Assembly (NCBI GenBank): GCA_016928975.1
Contig: JAFGJR010000063.1
Coordinates: forward strand, 1-54,364
Direction of reading: 5' to 3'
DNA length: 54,364 nucleotides
Origin: Sedimentisphaerales bacterium
GTDB lineage: Bacteria; Planctomycetota; Phycisphaerae; Sedimentisphaerales; SG8-4
Part shown: in pieces, positions 17,801 through 25,578 of the stretch
Layout of the letters: every line of letters starts with the position of its first letter
How positions within the stretch are numbered: position 1 is the first letter of the stretch
Translations under genes and position numbers: made by a program
The notes under the pieces: model-generated
The model's database searches: none
Told to the model about the DNA's origin: nothing
What the model saw: the letters and a program-made list of their open reading frames with translations, nothing else

Positions 17801-20800
17801 GGAGCCCGCTGACGAGGAATTCTTCCGGAACCAGGCGAAGGAATTCAGCTTCGAGGAGGCCGCCTACCTGGAGGCGCTTGCTCACGTGCCGATCGTGTCC
17901 CAGCAGGAGCTGCCCGCGATTCTGAACTACCTGACCACCTGCGCGCGGCTGTTGGCCGAGATGGGACTGGAGCGAATCCAGGCCCGGGAGTATGAGGCGA
18001 ATCTTGTGCGACAAGCGGAAGAGCTGAACGTCGCCAATGAGTCCGCGCAACGGCAGAGGGAAGCGGCTCTGAGCCTCGCGGAGGACGCCAACGAGGCCCG
18101 AGCGGCGATGGAGCGGGTCCAGCAGTCGCTGCGGGAAAGCGAGGCGAAGTATCGCAGTCTCGTCGACAACTCCCTGGTGGGCATCGGCATATCGCAAGGA
18201 GATCGGATCGTCTATGCCAATCGATCGCTCCTGGCCATGTATGGATACGATGACCTCGCGGAGTTCGCCTCCAGGTCTTTCCTGGACTATCTGACGCCTG
18301 CCTCGCGGACCTATATCCAGGAGTGGTCTGAGTGCTGGAGACGCGGCGAGGACGTGCCGTACGTCTTCGAGCATGACATCGTGCGCAAGGATGGGGCGAT
18401 TCGGAGACTGCAACTCAATGTTACGCCCATCGCCGCCGGGGACACCGTCTGTATGCAGACCGCGTTCGTTGATATTACCGAGCGCATGCGGGCGGAGGAG
18501 GCACTGCAACGGAGTGAGGAGAGACTCCGTACGGTCATTGCGGCGGCAAGGGACGCCATCGTGATGATGGGCCCGGCGGGAGAGGTCAGTCTCTGGAGTC
18601 CTGGCGCCGAAGCGATGTTTGGCTGGACAGCCGAAGAGGCGATGGGAAGACCCGTGCACCGACTGCTTGCCCCCGAGCGTTTCCTCGATGCCCACGCCAA
18701 GGGATTTCGCTCATTCCAGGCCACCGGTCAGGGAGCGGCGGTCGGCAGGACGTTGGAGATCGACGCCAGACACAAGGATGGTCACGAGTTCCCGGTGGAA
18801 CTATCGCTTTCCTCCATCTGGCAGGCGGACGGCTGGTGTGCCGTCGGCATCATCCGGGATATCGGCGAGCGCAGGCAGCTTCAGAAATGTGTCCAGAGCC
18901 AACTCCAGCTTCTGCAGACCCTCATGGACGCGATCCCCGACGGGGTGTACTACAAGGACACCGGACTGCGGTACCTCGGCTGCAACCGGAGCTTCGCGAA
19001 GCTGTTGGGGGTATCCGAGGATCGGATCATCGGAAAGACGATCCACGACATTGCATCCGCGGATCTCGCCGACCGTTACCAGGCGGCAGACCTGGAATTG
19101 CTCACGCACCCCGGTTTCCAGACCTATGAAGGCGTGGTGGAGTCGGCGGACGGAGTCCGTCACCCTGTGTTCTTTCGCAAGGCCACGTTCCAGAATGCGG
19201 AGGGAGGCATCGGAGGAATTGTCGGGGTCGCGGTGGACACCACCGACCTGGCACGCGCCGAGGAGGCGCTGCTGGTGAAAGACAGCGCTCTCAACAGCGC
19301 GACCAACGGCATTGTCTTGACGGACCTGGAGGGCAGGTTGACCTATGCCAATCCGGCCAGTCTGACGATGTGGGGGTTCGACCACGAGCAGGAGGTTCTG
19401 GGCACGCCCATCGGGTTGCATCTGCGATCGACGGAGGAAGGGGCTGCGGCGGTTCAGTCGGCCCTCCGAACGGGCACCTGGCGGGGAGAACTGGTGGGGC
19501 GAAGGAAGAACGGCTCCACATTCATCGTGCAGGCGTCCATCAGTCTCGTCAAAGACAAGCACGGCAAACCCGTGGCGTTGATGGCGTCGCTGGTGGACAT
19601 CACCGAGAGCACTCGCCTCCACGAGATCCTGGATTACAAGCAGAAGAACCTGGAGGCGATTTTCGATGCGGCGCCGCTGGGCATGCTGCTGGTGAACGAG
19701 CGTCGCCGGGTGGCGCGCGCCAATGATACCATCCGACAGATGTCCGGAAAGGAATACTGCGAGATCCTGAATCGGCATCCCTGCCAGGTCCTGGCGTGCA
19801 CCCACGCGACATCCGAGTCCGTGGAAGACATCTGTTGCCGCTCCTGTGAAACGTGCTCACTCCAGAGTCTGCTGGACACGGCGTTCCAGTCCGGCTCGCC
19901 GACTCGCGGCAGTGAGATTCAACCGACGCTCCTTCGCAAGGACAAACAAGTCCGACCCTGGTTCTCCCTGAGCCTGGAGCCGGTCGACGTCAACGGCGAC
20001 AAACATGTCCTCGTCGCGCTTCATGACATCTCCCGTCGCAAAGAGGCGGAAGAGCAGTTGCGCGAGACGATGGAGTTGAAGTCGCAGTTCATCTCGACGG
20101 TCTCGCACGAGCTGCGCACGCCGTTGACGGCCATGCGGGAGGCCGTCGTCATCGTCGCTGACGGCCTGGCCGGGAAACTCAGCAAGGACCAGGCGCGTTT
20201 CCTCGACATCGCCAAGCGGAACATCGAACGCCTGGGCCGGCTGATCGACGACGTGCTCGATTTCCAGAAGCTCAGTGCCGGCAAGATGAAATTCCACATG
20301 GAGTCTCACCACATCGACAAGGCGATTGACGAAGCGTACCACACCATGCTGCCCCAGGCGCAGCAGAAGCACGTTCAGTTGTCGGTCGAGATGGAGTCCG
20401 GGCTGCCGCCCATGCTCTGCGATCGCGACCGGATCATTCAAGTGTTGACCAATCTGCTGAGCAACGCGATCAAGTTCACGCCGGAGGGAGGACGTGTGTG
20501 GATCCGCGCCGCCCGTCAGGGCGAGTTTCTGGCCCTGCGAGTCGCCGACACCGGCATGGGGATTCCGAAAGAGGCGCTGCCCAGGCTGTTCACCCAGTTC
20601 TACCGGGTGCATAGGCCCGGCAAGGAGATCAAGGGAACCGGGCTCGGCCTGGCCATCGTCAGCCGGCTTGTCGCCGGTCACGATGGCCGGATCGAGGTCG
20701 AGAGCGAGATCGACAAAGGGACGACATTCACCGTCCTGCTGCCCTTGGCGCCCAAGGCGCCGGCCGACGCCATGCCCCAGCCGGCCGACGTGCATCTGGA

Positions 20801-20831
20801 AACCACCCTGACAAACAGGACACAGGCTTGA
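14811..20831 (+). CDS. 2006-residue multi-PAS, PocR-domain sensor histidine kinase
   Basis: Start ATG 14811 (weak AAGG at 14798-14801; ATG 14820 also possible). Membrane segments lie at about 16-35, 194-216, 231-252 and 520-546, giving two extracytoplasmic regions; the second (about 255-515) resembles a double Cache domain. Cytoplasmic PAS domains start near 560, 684, 1106, 1232, 1368, 1490 and 1614. A PocR ligand-binding domain lies at about 890-1055 (SYCDAVGISSAIIDPDGK, CTDFHR, CIESD). The last PAS carries a cysteine cluster (CQVLACTHA, then CCRSCETC). HisKA has H1766 (SHELRTPL) and a HATPase_c domain ends the protein (NLLSNAIKF, DTGMGIP, GTGLGLAI). All catalytic motifs are intact. It is a membrane kinase integrating several cues, with the response regulator at 20944 as likely partner. 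Confidence 0.92.
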   Translation: MSQMQTGRAVKRKVTLPLIVLVILAVGAFVTWWTATNADRKMRRELLDGAWAAARMVDAGHVLSLLGSAVDKELPDYLHLKDELARARHATRQCRFVYLMGRKSDGTIFFYADSEPPGSIDESPPGQHYDEASDGVQHVFSTSQEMVEGPIRDRWGTWVSAFVPLPDPQRPDTPVVLGMDVDARDWAMGLAAGSAIPAALTLALLIALGSVFLAARRAALPCADRPVLRRLMLPLAGASALLVCGFGTAMLWHEKRHLDAAISSNIAAIPEDFSRVLTLEADTLRVALRFLTDVPEMRAALKVRDRQRLLLQHRALFDTLRREHGITHLYFHGPDRVGVLRVHEPDLYGDVIDRFTTCEAQRTGRTVAGIELGPLGMFCLRVVAPVFDEDGLIGFVELGKEIEGVLAGLGSKSAIDIAVIVRKDLLDRRAWETSMTSLRRDANWDRFPDDVLIYSSLPQWPVAFDPCLNERSPTDVGAKVDVPVDGRSRRIAFLPLVDVSESEVGHFIVFYDTSNDCRMFARLLCITGAGCVLLLALLFGLFYVVLKKTDQGIEARALALRESEAKWRSITESSADCIMLLSSNLEILFINRTLPDLGLEPLCGGSILDFLPVESRHSATACFDQVLRTGKPAGYVGELPLPDGRIAFLESSVGPVLCDGEVTGLVVCARDVSDRKRTEEALREESLFRKAIITNAAEGLCVCHEIPNAPFWRFTVWNDRMAEITGYTVEQINDLAWHQLFPADGRSRAQAAGRLRRMRQGEEVRNQEWTIVRRDGQERTLLVSSSLLVSNLSQTHVLALVQDITERKRAEEQLREVLARTERINRLMEGRETRVVGLKRRINELSVAAGQSPPYESVQEGDMSDPQAEPFVAETSHPLATAAPRADHRIEDLLDQDQMQQLLDSYCDAVGISSAIIDPDGKVFVGARWRRLCTDFHRVHPQTGARCIESDTILAGQLKEGEAFSLYRCRNGLTDAASPIIIDGRHVANVFVGQFLLEPADEEFFRNQAKEFSFEEAAYLEALAHVPIVSQQELPAILNYLTTCARLLAEMGLERIQAREYEANLVRQAEELNVANESAQRQREAALSLAEDANEARAAMERVQQSLRESEAKYRSLVDNSLVGIGISQGDRIVYANRSLLAMYGYDDLAEFASRSFLDYLTPASRTYIQEWSECWRRGEDVPYVFEHDIVRKDGAIRRLQLNVTPIAAGDTVCMQTAFVDITERMRAEEALQRSEERLRTVIAAARDAIVMMGPAGEVSLWSPGAEAMFGWTAEEAMGRPVHRLLAPERFLDAHAKGFRSFQATGQGAAVGRTLEIDARHKDGHEFPVELSLSSIWQADGWCAVGIIRDIGERRQLQKCVQSQLQLLQTLMDAIPDGVYYKDTGLRYLGCNRSFAKLLGVSEDRIIGKTIHDIASADLADRYQAADLELLTHPGFQTYEGVVESADGVRHPVFFRKATFQNAEGGIGGIVGVAVDTTDLARAEEALLVKDSALNSATNGIVLTDLEGRLTYANPASLTMWGFDHEQEVLGTPIGLHLRSTEEGAAAVQSALRTGTWRGELVGRRKNGSTFIVQASISLVKDKHGKPVALMASLVDITESTRLHEILDYKQKNLEAIFDAAPLGMLLVNERRRVARANDTIRQMSGKEYCEILNRHPCQVLACTHATSESVEDICCRSCETCSLQSLLDTAFQSGSPTRGSEIQPTLLRKDKQVRPWFSLSLEPVDVNGDKHVLVALHDISRRKEAEEQLRETMELKSQFISTVSHELRTPLTAMREAVVIVADGLAGKLSKDQARFLDIAKRNIERLGRLIDDVLDFQKLSAGKMKFHMESHHIDKAIDEAYHTMLPQAQQKHVQLSVEMESGLPPMLCDRDRIIQVLTNLLSNAIKFTPEGGRVWIRAARQGEFLALRVADTGMGIPKEALPRLFTQFYRVHRPGKEIKGTGLGLAIVSRLVAGHDGRIEVESEIDKGTTFTVLLPLAPKAPADAMPQPADVHLETTLTNRTQA

Positions 20832-20943
20832 TTGTTTCCCGCGCATGGCGTAGGATGGAAGCGCCCCAGGTGGTGCACGGATGTGGCGGCGCTGCCTGGA
20901 ACGTTGGCTGAGAGCAGGAACGGTTGGATCGAGGAAGCACAGA

Positions 20944-21585
20944 ATGCAAGGCCATGCCTCAGAGCACGTGTGCGTCGTGGACGATGAGCCGAAAGTCCGG
21001 GCGGTGCTGCGCAAGACGCTCGAACGCGCCGGCTTCACCGTCAGTTGCTTCGCCAGTGCGGACGATTGTCTTACGTATCTCGACAGTGGAAAGTGTGATC
21101 TCCTGGTCACGGATGTCCGAATGCCGGAGGGAGACGGCATCGAGCTGGTGGCGAAGGTCAGGAAGATACTGCCCTGGCTGCCCGTGCTCGTGGTGACTGG
21201 TTTTGGCGATGTGCCGATGGCCGTGAAGGCCTTCAAGATGGGAGCCGCGGACTTCATCGAGAAGCCTCTGGACAGGGACACCTTCCTGGCGGCCGTCCAG
21301 ACGCTGCTCGCGCGCGACCCCGTTCTGAAGGTGCTGCGCGATCAGACGCTCACGAGGATGGAGCTGAAAGTCCTCTACCAGATTCTGAAGGGCAAGAACA
21401 ATCGGGAGATTGCCGACGTGTTGAGTCGTTCGCATCGGACCGTGGAAGTCCATCGTCGCCATCTGATGCAGAAGCTGAAGGCCAGTAATGTCGTGGAACT
21501 GCTTCGTCAGGCGGCCAAACTGCACCTGTCCGAGCTGGACGTGCCCGCCGTCGGGTCGCAGGACGCGGCGGAGAATCGCGAATAG
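20944..21585 (+). CDS. FixJ/NarL-type response regulator with LuxR HTH
   Basis: 213 residues from ATG 20944; GAGGA at 20931-20935 selects it over ATG 20881. The receiver domain has D12-D13, phospho-acceptor D57 (VTDVRMPEGDG), T85 and K107. A GerE/LuxR helix-turn-helix at about 136-195 contains LTRMELKVLYQILKGKNNRE and SHRTVEVHRRHLM, the classic recognition pattern. The receiver is of FixJ type. It is probably phosphorylated by the adjacent kinase and controls genes of the operon or the exported proteins downstream. The gap 20832-20943 shows no promoter consensus, so it may be read from the kinase transcript. Confidence 0.92.
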   Translation: MQGHASEHVCVVDDEPKVRAVLRKTLERAGFTVSCFASADDCLTYLDSGKCDLLVTDVRMPEGDGIELVAKVRKILPWLPVLVVTGFGDVPMAVKAFKMGAADFIEKPLDRDTFLAAVQTLLARDPVLKVLRDQTLTRMELKVLYQILKGKNNREIADVLSRSHRTVEVHRRHLMQKLKASNVVELLRQAAKLHLSELDVPAVGSQDAAENRE

Positions 21586-22396
21586 AGACGCCGTCGCCGA
21601 CCGTACGGCGCAGCCTCGAAGAGAACTCGTCAAAGTCACGCCAGCCATGCACTCCTGCGCAATTTGCGCTTGACTTGCCCGCCCCGATTGGATATAATCA
21701 TCGAGAATTGGGGGTGAACGGATACACCGGGTACAGGGTTCCAGGCAGAATCAACAGGGGTTCTGAAAGTCTACGGTCAGACGAAGCCTGGGCGACTGCA
21801 CTTCTGTACGTTACTGGAATTGAGCCGCGCCCTCGGTGCGCCTGCACACACCTGGTAACGGCGGCGACCGCCGACGGGTTTCGCGTCCGGAGGCCGGCGC
21901 CGAGTCGATGGGCGGCGTCAATTCCTCGCTGGGGTCGGATAACTGGATATGTCGAAGAGAGATTCAGTCATAGGGCATGTGAAGATGCGTGTGCCGCGCA
22001 CCGGCAAGGGCGCGCATACGTCGTCTTTCCCTTCCGACATTCCCCTTGCTCCAGACCGGGTTGGCCAATCGGCTGGTGATCGTACGGTTGTCAAACCCGG
22101 CGAGAGCCAGACCGCGATGGAGGGTGCCGCGATACAGATGGATTCTCCACAGGTGGATTGGCAGGAGACGGTCCGACGACGGGCCGTTTCATCTCTCTCC
22201 ATCCATATGCCAGGTTCGACGTCCGCAGAGGGATTGGATTGTCGAGCCCGGCAGCCGGAAACCGCAGCGGGCGTGCCGTTGCGCTAGCGAATACGGGCTG
22301 GTCTCAAGGTCACTGGCCGATCTTGGACCGGTCCATCCACAGTCAACCGTGGGCCAGAAAAGAAGTATCACAATTCGTTTGGATGGAGGTGGCTTG
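21586..22396 (+). other. 811-base intergenic region with promoter and long leader
   Basis: No convincing gene. It holds the strong promoter at 21670-21698, a short GC hairpin just after the previous stop (GCCGT/ACGGC), and a 12-bp perfect palindrome TGGACCGGTCCA at 22324-22335, 62 bases before the next ATG, which could be an operator. Open frames in the leader (for example 21949-22287) lack ribosome binding sites and family resemblance. The transcript leader would be close to 690 bases. Confidence 0.5.
21670..21698 (+). promoter_or_regulatory. Sigma70-type promoter, TTGACT-N17-TATAAT
   Basis: The -35 TTGACT (21670-21675) and a perfect -10 TATAAT (21693-21698) are 17 bases apart, the optimal spacing. 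Transcription would start near 21705 and run towards the PEP-CTERM-like gene at 22397. Confidence 0.75.
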
Positions 22397-23044
22397 ATGA
22401 AGAAGGCAGTGCTCGTAGCAATCTGTGTGTGTTTGGCTTCGCCGGTACTGGCGGCGCCCGATCTGCAGGTCGATCGGGGCACGTACCAGTCGGGCAGTGG
22501 GGGACCGTTCAAGGTCACCCTGTTCGACGTTGTCACGAACGCGGCCGGGACGGAAAGTGTCGGTCCGGGGGTCATCCAGACGTTCTGCATCGAGAAGAAC
22601 GAGTATATCACCTGGGGAGGGCAGTACTACGCGCAGCTCAATACCGAAGCCGTCTCCGGCGGCGTGGGCGGCCCTTCGCCGGACCCCCTGGGGGCCAAAA
22701 CGGCCTGGTTGTACACGCAGTACCTGGACGACCTCTTCCCGACGGCGCTGAAGGTTGATTCGACCACTGACGCCGGGAAGCTGCAAAACGCAATCTGGCA
22801 TTTCGAGCAGGAGCAGTACGACCCCGCCAATCCGTACGTGCTCTACGCGAATTCCTATTGCGACTGGACCACGATCGGCGACATCCGCGTGCTCAACCTG
22901 TGGGACAACGCGAACTTCACCGGCGCGAGACAGGACGTATTGGCGCGGGTCTGCAATCCCATCCCGGCGCCGGGCGCGATGCTGTTGAGCAGTCTGGGCA
23001 TCGCTGTCCTGGCGTGGTTCCGCCGCCGCGGAGTGTTGGCGTAG
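22397..23044 (+). CDS. PEP-CTERM-like exported protein with candidate internal thioester
   Basis: 215 residues; perfect GGAGGT at 22385-22390, six bases before the ATG. A signal peptide ends near residue 19 (VLAA). The C terminus is a sorting signal: a PIPAPGA motif (188-194), a hydrophobic helix and RRRGVLA. In PEP-CTERM systems this tail is recognised and cleaved by exosortase. The body contains TFCIE (C64) and LQNAIW (Q130), the two motif halves that form a Cys-Gln thioester in Gram-positive thioester adhesion domains, with spacing of about 65 residues. The thioester is an inference. No exosortase gene lies in the window. The DNA binding palindrome at 22324 may regulate it. Confidence 0.8.
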   Translation: MKKAVLVAICVCLASPVLAAPDLQVDRGTYQSGSGGPFKVTLFDVVTNAAGTESVGPGVIQTFCIEKNEYITWGGQYYAQLNTEAVSGGVGGPSPDPLGAKTAWLYTQYLDDLFPTALKVDSTTDAGKLQNAIWHFEQEQYDPANPYVLYANSYCDWTTIGDIRVLNLWDNANFTGARQDVLARVCNPIPAPGAMLLSSLGIAVLAWFRRRGVLA

Positions 23045-23202
23045 GGCTGACCGGCGCACGATGAGCGGTTTGGGCGGAGCGCAGGGATGGATACTGGCCC
23101 GTGGAGAGAACATAGTCGTGGACGGTAGAAATGGGCGATTCGAGGCGGCATGGCGTGCATCCATCCTTGGATCGCATAGAAGTGACGGTGGAGAAAGCAG
23201 AG

Positions 23203-23907
23203 ATGACAATGAAGAAGCTGAAAACAGTCGTGGTGGTCACTATGGCCTTGATGGGTTTGTCCGGGGCGCAGACGTGGGCGGCGCCTACGTACTCCGGATC
23301 GCTGGCGAGTGACTACTACAGCGGAAACAGCATGGACGCCGACGGCCTTCTACGCGGCACGGACGGTGGCTGGGTCGATCAAGCTCAGCCGCTCGTGCTG
23401 CGGTGGGAGGTGACCAATGAGGGCTCCTTCTGGCACTATGAGTACACGTTCAACGAGCTGGATCTGCAGGGTGGATTGAGCCACATGATTCTGGAAGTGA
23501 GCAGCACTTTGACGGAGTCTGACATCTTCAATTCGTCCGACCCGTTCGAAGGGCCGGCCTTGTACAGCCAGGGCCCGTCGAATCCCAGCATGCCCGCCAG
23601 CATCTGGGGTATCAAGTTCGACACCGGCGGCGCCGGTGGCATGACGGTGGTGAGTTTCGACAGCACGCGCGACCCCACGTGGGGCGACTTCTATGCGAAG
23701 GACGGCAACAAGGGGGGGGCGGCCTGGAACGCCGGGCTCGGCATTGCCGATCCTACAGCGGCGGCCTCCGATGGCTCGATTCGCTCCCACCTGTTGGTTC
23801 CTGACACTACCACGACGCCCGCAATCCCATCGCCGGCCGCTGTTTTGCTGAGCGGCATGGGCACTGCCCTTGTTGGCTGGCTACGTCGTAGGGGAGTCCT
23901 TGCGTAA
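23203..23907 (+). CDS. PEP-CTERM-like exported protein
   Basis: 234 residues from ATG 23203 (GGAG at 23190-23193; ATG 23209 is an alternative). A signal peptide (KKLKTVVVVTMALMGLSGAQTWAA in part) is followed by a beta-rich domain of unknown function with WHYEYTFNELD and FDTGG. The tail is IPSPAAVLLSGMGTALVG with RRRGVLA, nearly the same end as the gene at 22397. The two genes are 158 bases apart, in the same direction, and only this one is followed by a strong terminator, so they may form one unit. Function beyond surface or matrix location is unknown. Confidence 0.8.
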   Translation: MTMKKLKTVVVVTMALMGLSGAQTWAAPTYSGSLASDYYSGNSMDADGLLRGTDGGWVDQAQPLVLRWEVTNEGSFWHYEYTFNELDLQGGLSHMILEVSSTLTESDIFNSSDPFEGPALYSQGPSNPSMPASIWGIKFDTGGAGGMTVVSFDSTRDPTWGDFYAKDGNKGGAAWNAGLGIADPTAAASDGSIRSHLLVPDTTTTPAIPSPAAVLLSGMGTALVGWLRRRGVLA

Positions 23908-23941
23908 GACGCGACCTCTCGCGATAGTAATCCCCAACCGT

Positions 23942-23982
23942 GGACCAGGGTGTACTCGTGGGTCGCCCTGGTCCCTTTCTTT
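23942..23982 (+). terminator. Intrinsic terminator after the PEP-CTERM pair
   Basis: GGACCAGGG (23942-23950) pairs perfectly with CCCTGGTCC (23966-23974) and is followed by CTTTCTTT. Confidence 0.85.
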
Positions 23983-24023
23983 GTAGACGCTGCCAAGGGC
24001 CCGCCCGCCGGGTCGTCAGAGTA

Positions 24024-24052
24024 TTGACACCTGTCCCTGTCTCTCGTACGGT
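24024..24052 (+). promoter_or_regulatory. Probable promoter of the GH9/sulfatase operon
   Basis: Consensus -35 TTGACA (24024-24029), 17-base spacer, -10 TACGGT (24047-24052, TAnnnT). It lies just after a terminator and about 50 bases before the first gene of the operon. Confidence 0.5.
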
Positions 24053-24103
24053 AGGCACATTGAAGCCTGTGAGAACGCCGACAACCTTGAGAAGGGGCAG
24101 GAT

Positions 24104-25540
24104 ATGTCACATTGCGATCACTCGCCGCAGCAGAGAACAGGCAATCGCAGCCGTCCGTGCGTGGAATGGCCCATGACACGTCGGGGCTTGCTGAAGGGGG
24201 CCACCCTGGCCGCTGCTTCCGTCAGCCTGGGCTCCCCCCCGCGCATCGCCCGGGCGCAGGAGAAAGGGGGCCGACCGGTCCGCGACGAGGCTGTTACAGT
24301 GCTGAATCCCTGCGGGCGCGTTCCAGTAAGCCTGATCATCGACGATTCCACGTGCCTGGTGAACCTGGCCCACTTCGGCATTCCGCAGTTTGCAGAGGTG
24401 TTTCCGGATAGCTACAAGCAGGATTGGAGGAAGCTGCCGCGAGAGATCCCGGACTCGTTCGTCCGCAAGTTCGGGCAGTGGTGCCGCGAGCACGGCGTGA
24501 AAGGCAAGTACAGCATCGTTCCCTATCCAGCCTGCGTCGGCTGGCTCGACAGTCACCTGCCCGGATGGTCGAAGAAGGAACTCACCGAGAGCGTCAAGCT
24601 CGTGCGCGAGCTCATGATGCCCGACTGGGACATCCACCCTGAGATGGTCTCGCACACCTTCGTCATCGACACGAAGACCGGCCGGCCCTATCCCGAGCGG
24701 ACGGAGCGGTACATGGAGAACTGGGGGTGGACGACGGGCCGATCCACCGATGAGATCGCCGACTACATGAGCTACGCCCTGCGCGTCCTCAAGAATATCG
24801 GGCTGGAATGTGAAGGGATCACCACGCCCGGCGGATTCGGCAACCGGGCCCTGCCGGAATTGGCGCAGGCCACGCTGCAATCGTGCCGGGACGTGTTCCA
24901 GACCGAGATCCCTCACTACTTCCGCCACCTGTTCACGGACGATCGGAGCGTCGCTCCTCGCGTGGAGTACGCGTCAGGTCTTGACGGGCCGGACCCGAAA
25001 TGCGTCGTCTCGATCATCGGCTGTACCGGCGACTGGTTCGGCGGCTGGGACGGCCTGGAACGTGGCTCCGCCGACAAGTTCATCACGGAAGATCTGAAGG
25101 CCGGACGGTTGCCAGAAGTGATCGAAAAAGGCGAGCCGGCCGTTCTCGTCTGTCACTGGCCCGGCATCTACTTCAACGGCGAGGAGGTCGGCTTCAGCAT
25201 TCTCAAAGAGGTGGTCCGCCGGCTCGATGCGCGTTACGACAGCCTCCTGTGGATGAAGCAGCGGGAGATCGCTCGCTACTGGGCGGCGAGGGAATTGACC
25301 CGGATCAAGAAGGAAGGCAATCGCGTCGCGCTCGATGCGCCGTTTGCGGCCCCGCGTTTCACGATCCGGGTGAATGCCTCTCCGTCACAGCCGCCGACCG
25401 TTACGGCCGGCGGTACGGTGACGAAACTGGATCAGGTGCCCGGGCCGCTTTCGCTCAGGAGCGGAACCTGGTGCCAGGATGCCGCCGGAACGATGATCTG
25501 CTTCGATCTGCCCAAGGGACAATCGACGATTCAGCTTTGA
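24104..25540 (+). CDS. Tat-exported polysaccharide-deacetylase-like protein of unknown specificity
   Basis: 478 residues from ATG 24104 (AAGGGG 24092-24097); an internal ATG at 24173 would begin directly at the Tat signal. The twin-arginine signal is TRRGLLKGATLAAASVSLG. The mature part contains VSLIIDDSTCLVN, with the Asp-Asp pattern often seen at the metal site of NodB-like deacetylases, then HPEMVSHTF, TTPGGFG and a C-terminal beta domain. The fold assignment is tentative: the conserved HxxxH step is not clear-cut. It heads an operon with a GH9 enzyme (39 bases downstream) and a sulfatase, so action on a modified polysaccharide outside the cytoplasm is likely. Confidence 0.62.
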   Translation: MSHCDHSPQQRTGNRSRPCVEWPMTRRGLLKGATLAAASVSLGSPPRIARAQEKGGRPVRDEAVTVLNPCGRVPVSLIIDDSTCLVNLAHFGIPQFAEVFPDSYKQDWRKLPREIPDSFVRKFGQWCREHGVKGKYSIVPYPACVGWLDSHLPGWSKKELTESVKLVRELMMPDWDIHPEMVSHTFVIDTKTGRPYPERTERYMENWGWTTGRSTDEIADYMSYALRVLKNIGLECEGITTPGGFGNRALPELAQATLQSCRDVFQTEIPHYFRHLFTDDRSVAPRVEYASGLDGPDPKCVVSIIGCTGDWFGGWDGLERGSADKFITEDLKAGRLPEVIEKGEPAVLVCHWPGIYFNGEEVGFSILKEVVRRLDARYDSLLWMKQREIARYWAARELTRIKKEGNRVALDAPFAAPRFTIRVNASPSQPPTVTAGGTVTKLDQVPGPLSLRSGTWCQDAAGTMICFDLPKGQSTIQL

Positions 25541-25578
25541 GTCACCGTCAGCGTGACGCCGTGCATGGAGGTGCAATT

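Noticed and set aside
21949..22287. 112-codon frame in the long leader before the PEP-CTERM-like gene
   Set aside because: No ribosome binding site, no homologous pattern and unremarkable composition.
21705..22396. Possible c-di-GMP or other known riboswitch in the leader
   Set aside because: I compared the leader with remembered GEMM, SAM and cobalamin core motifs and found no convincing match.
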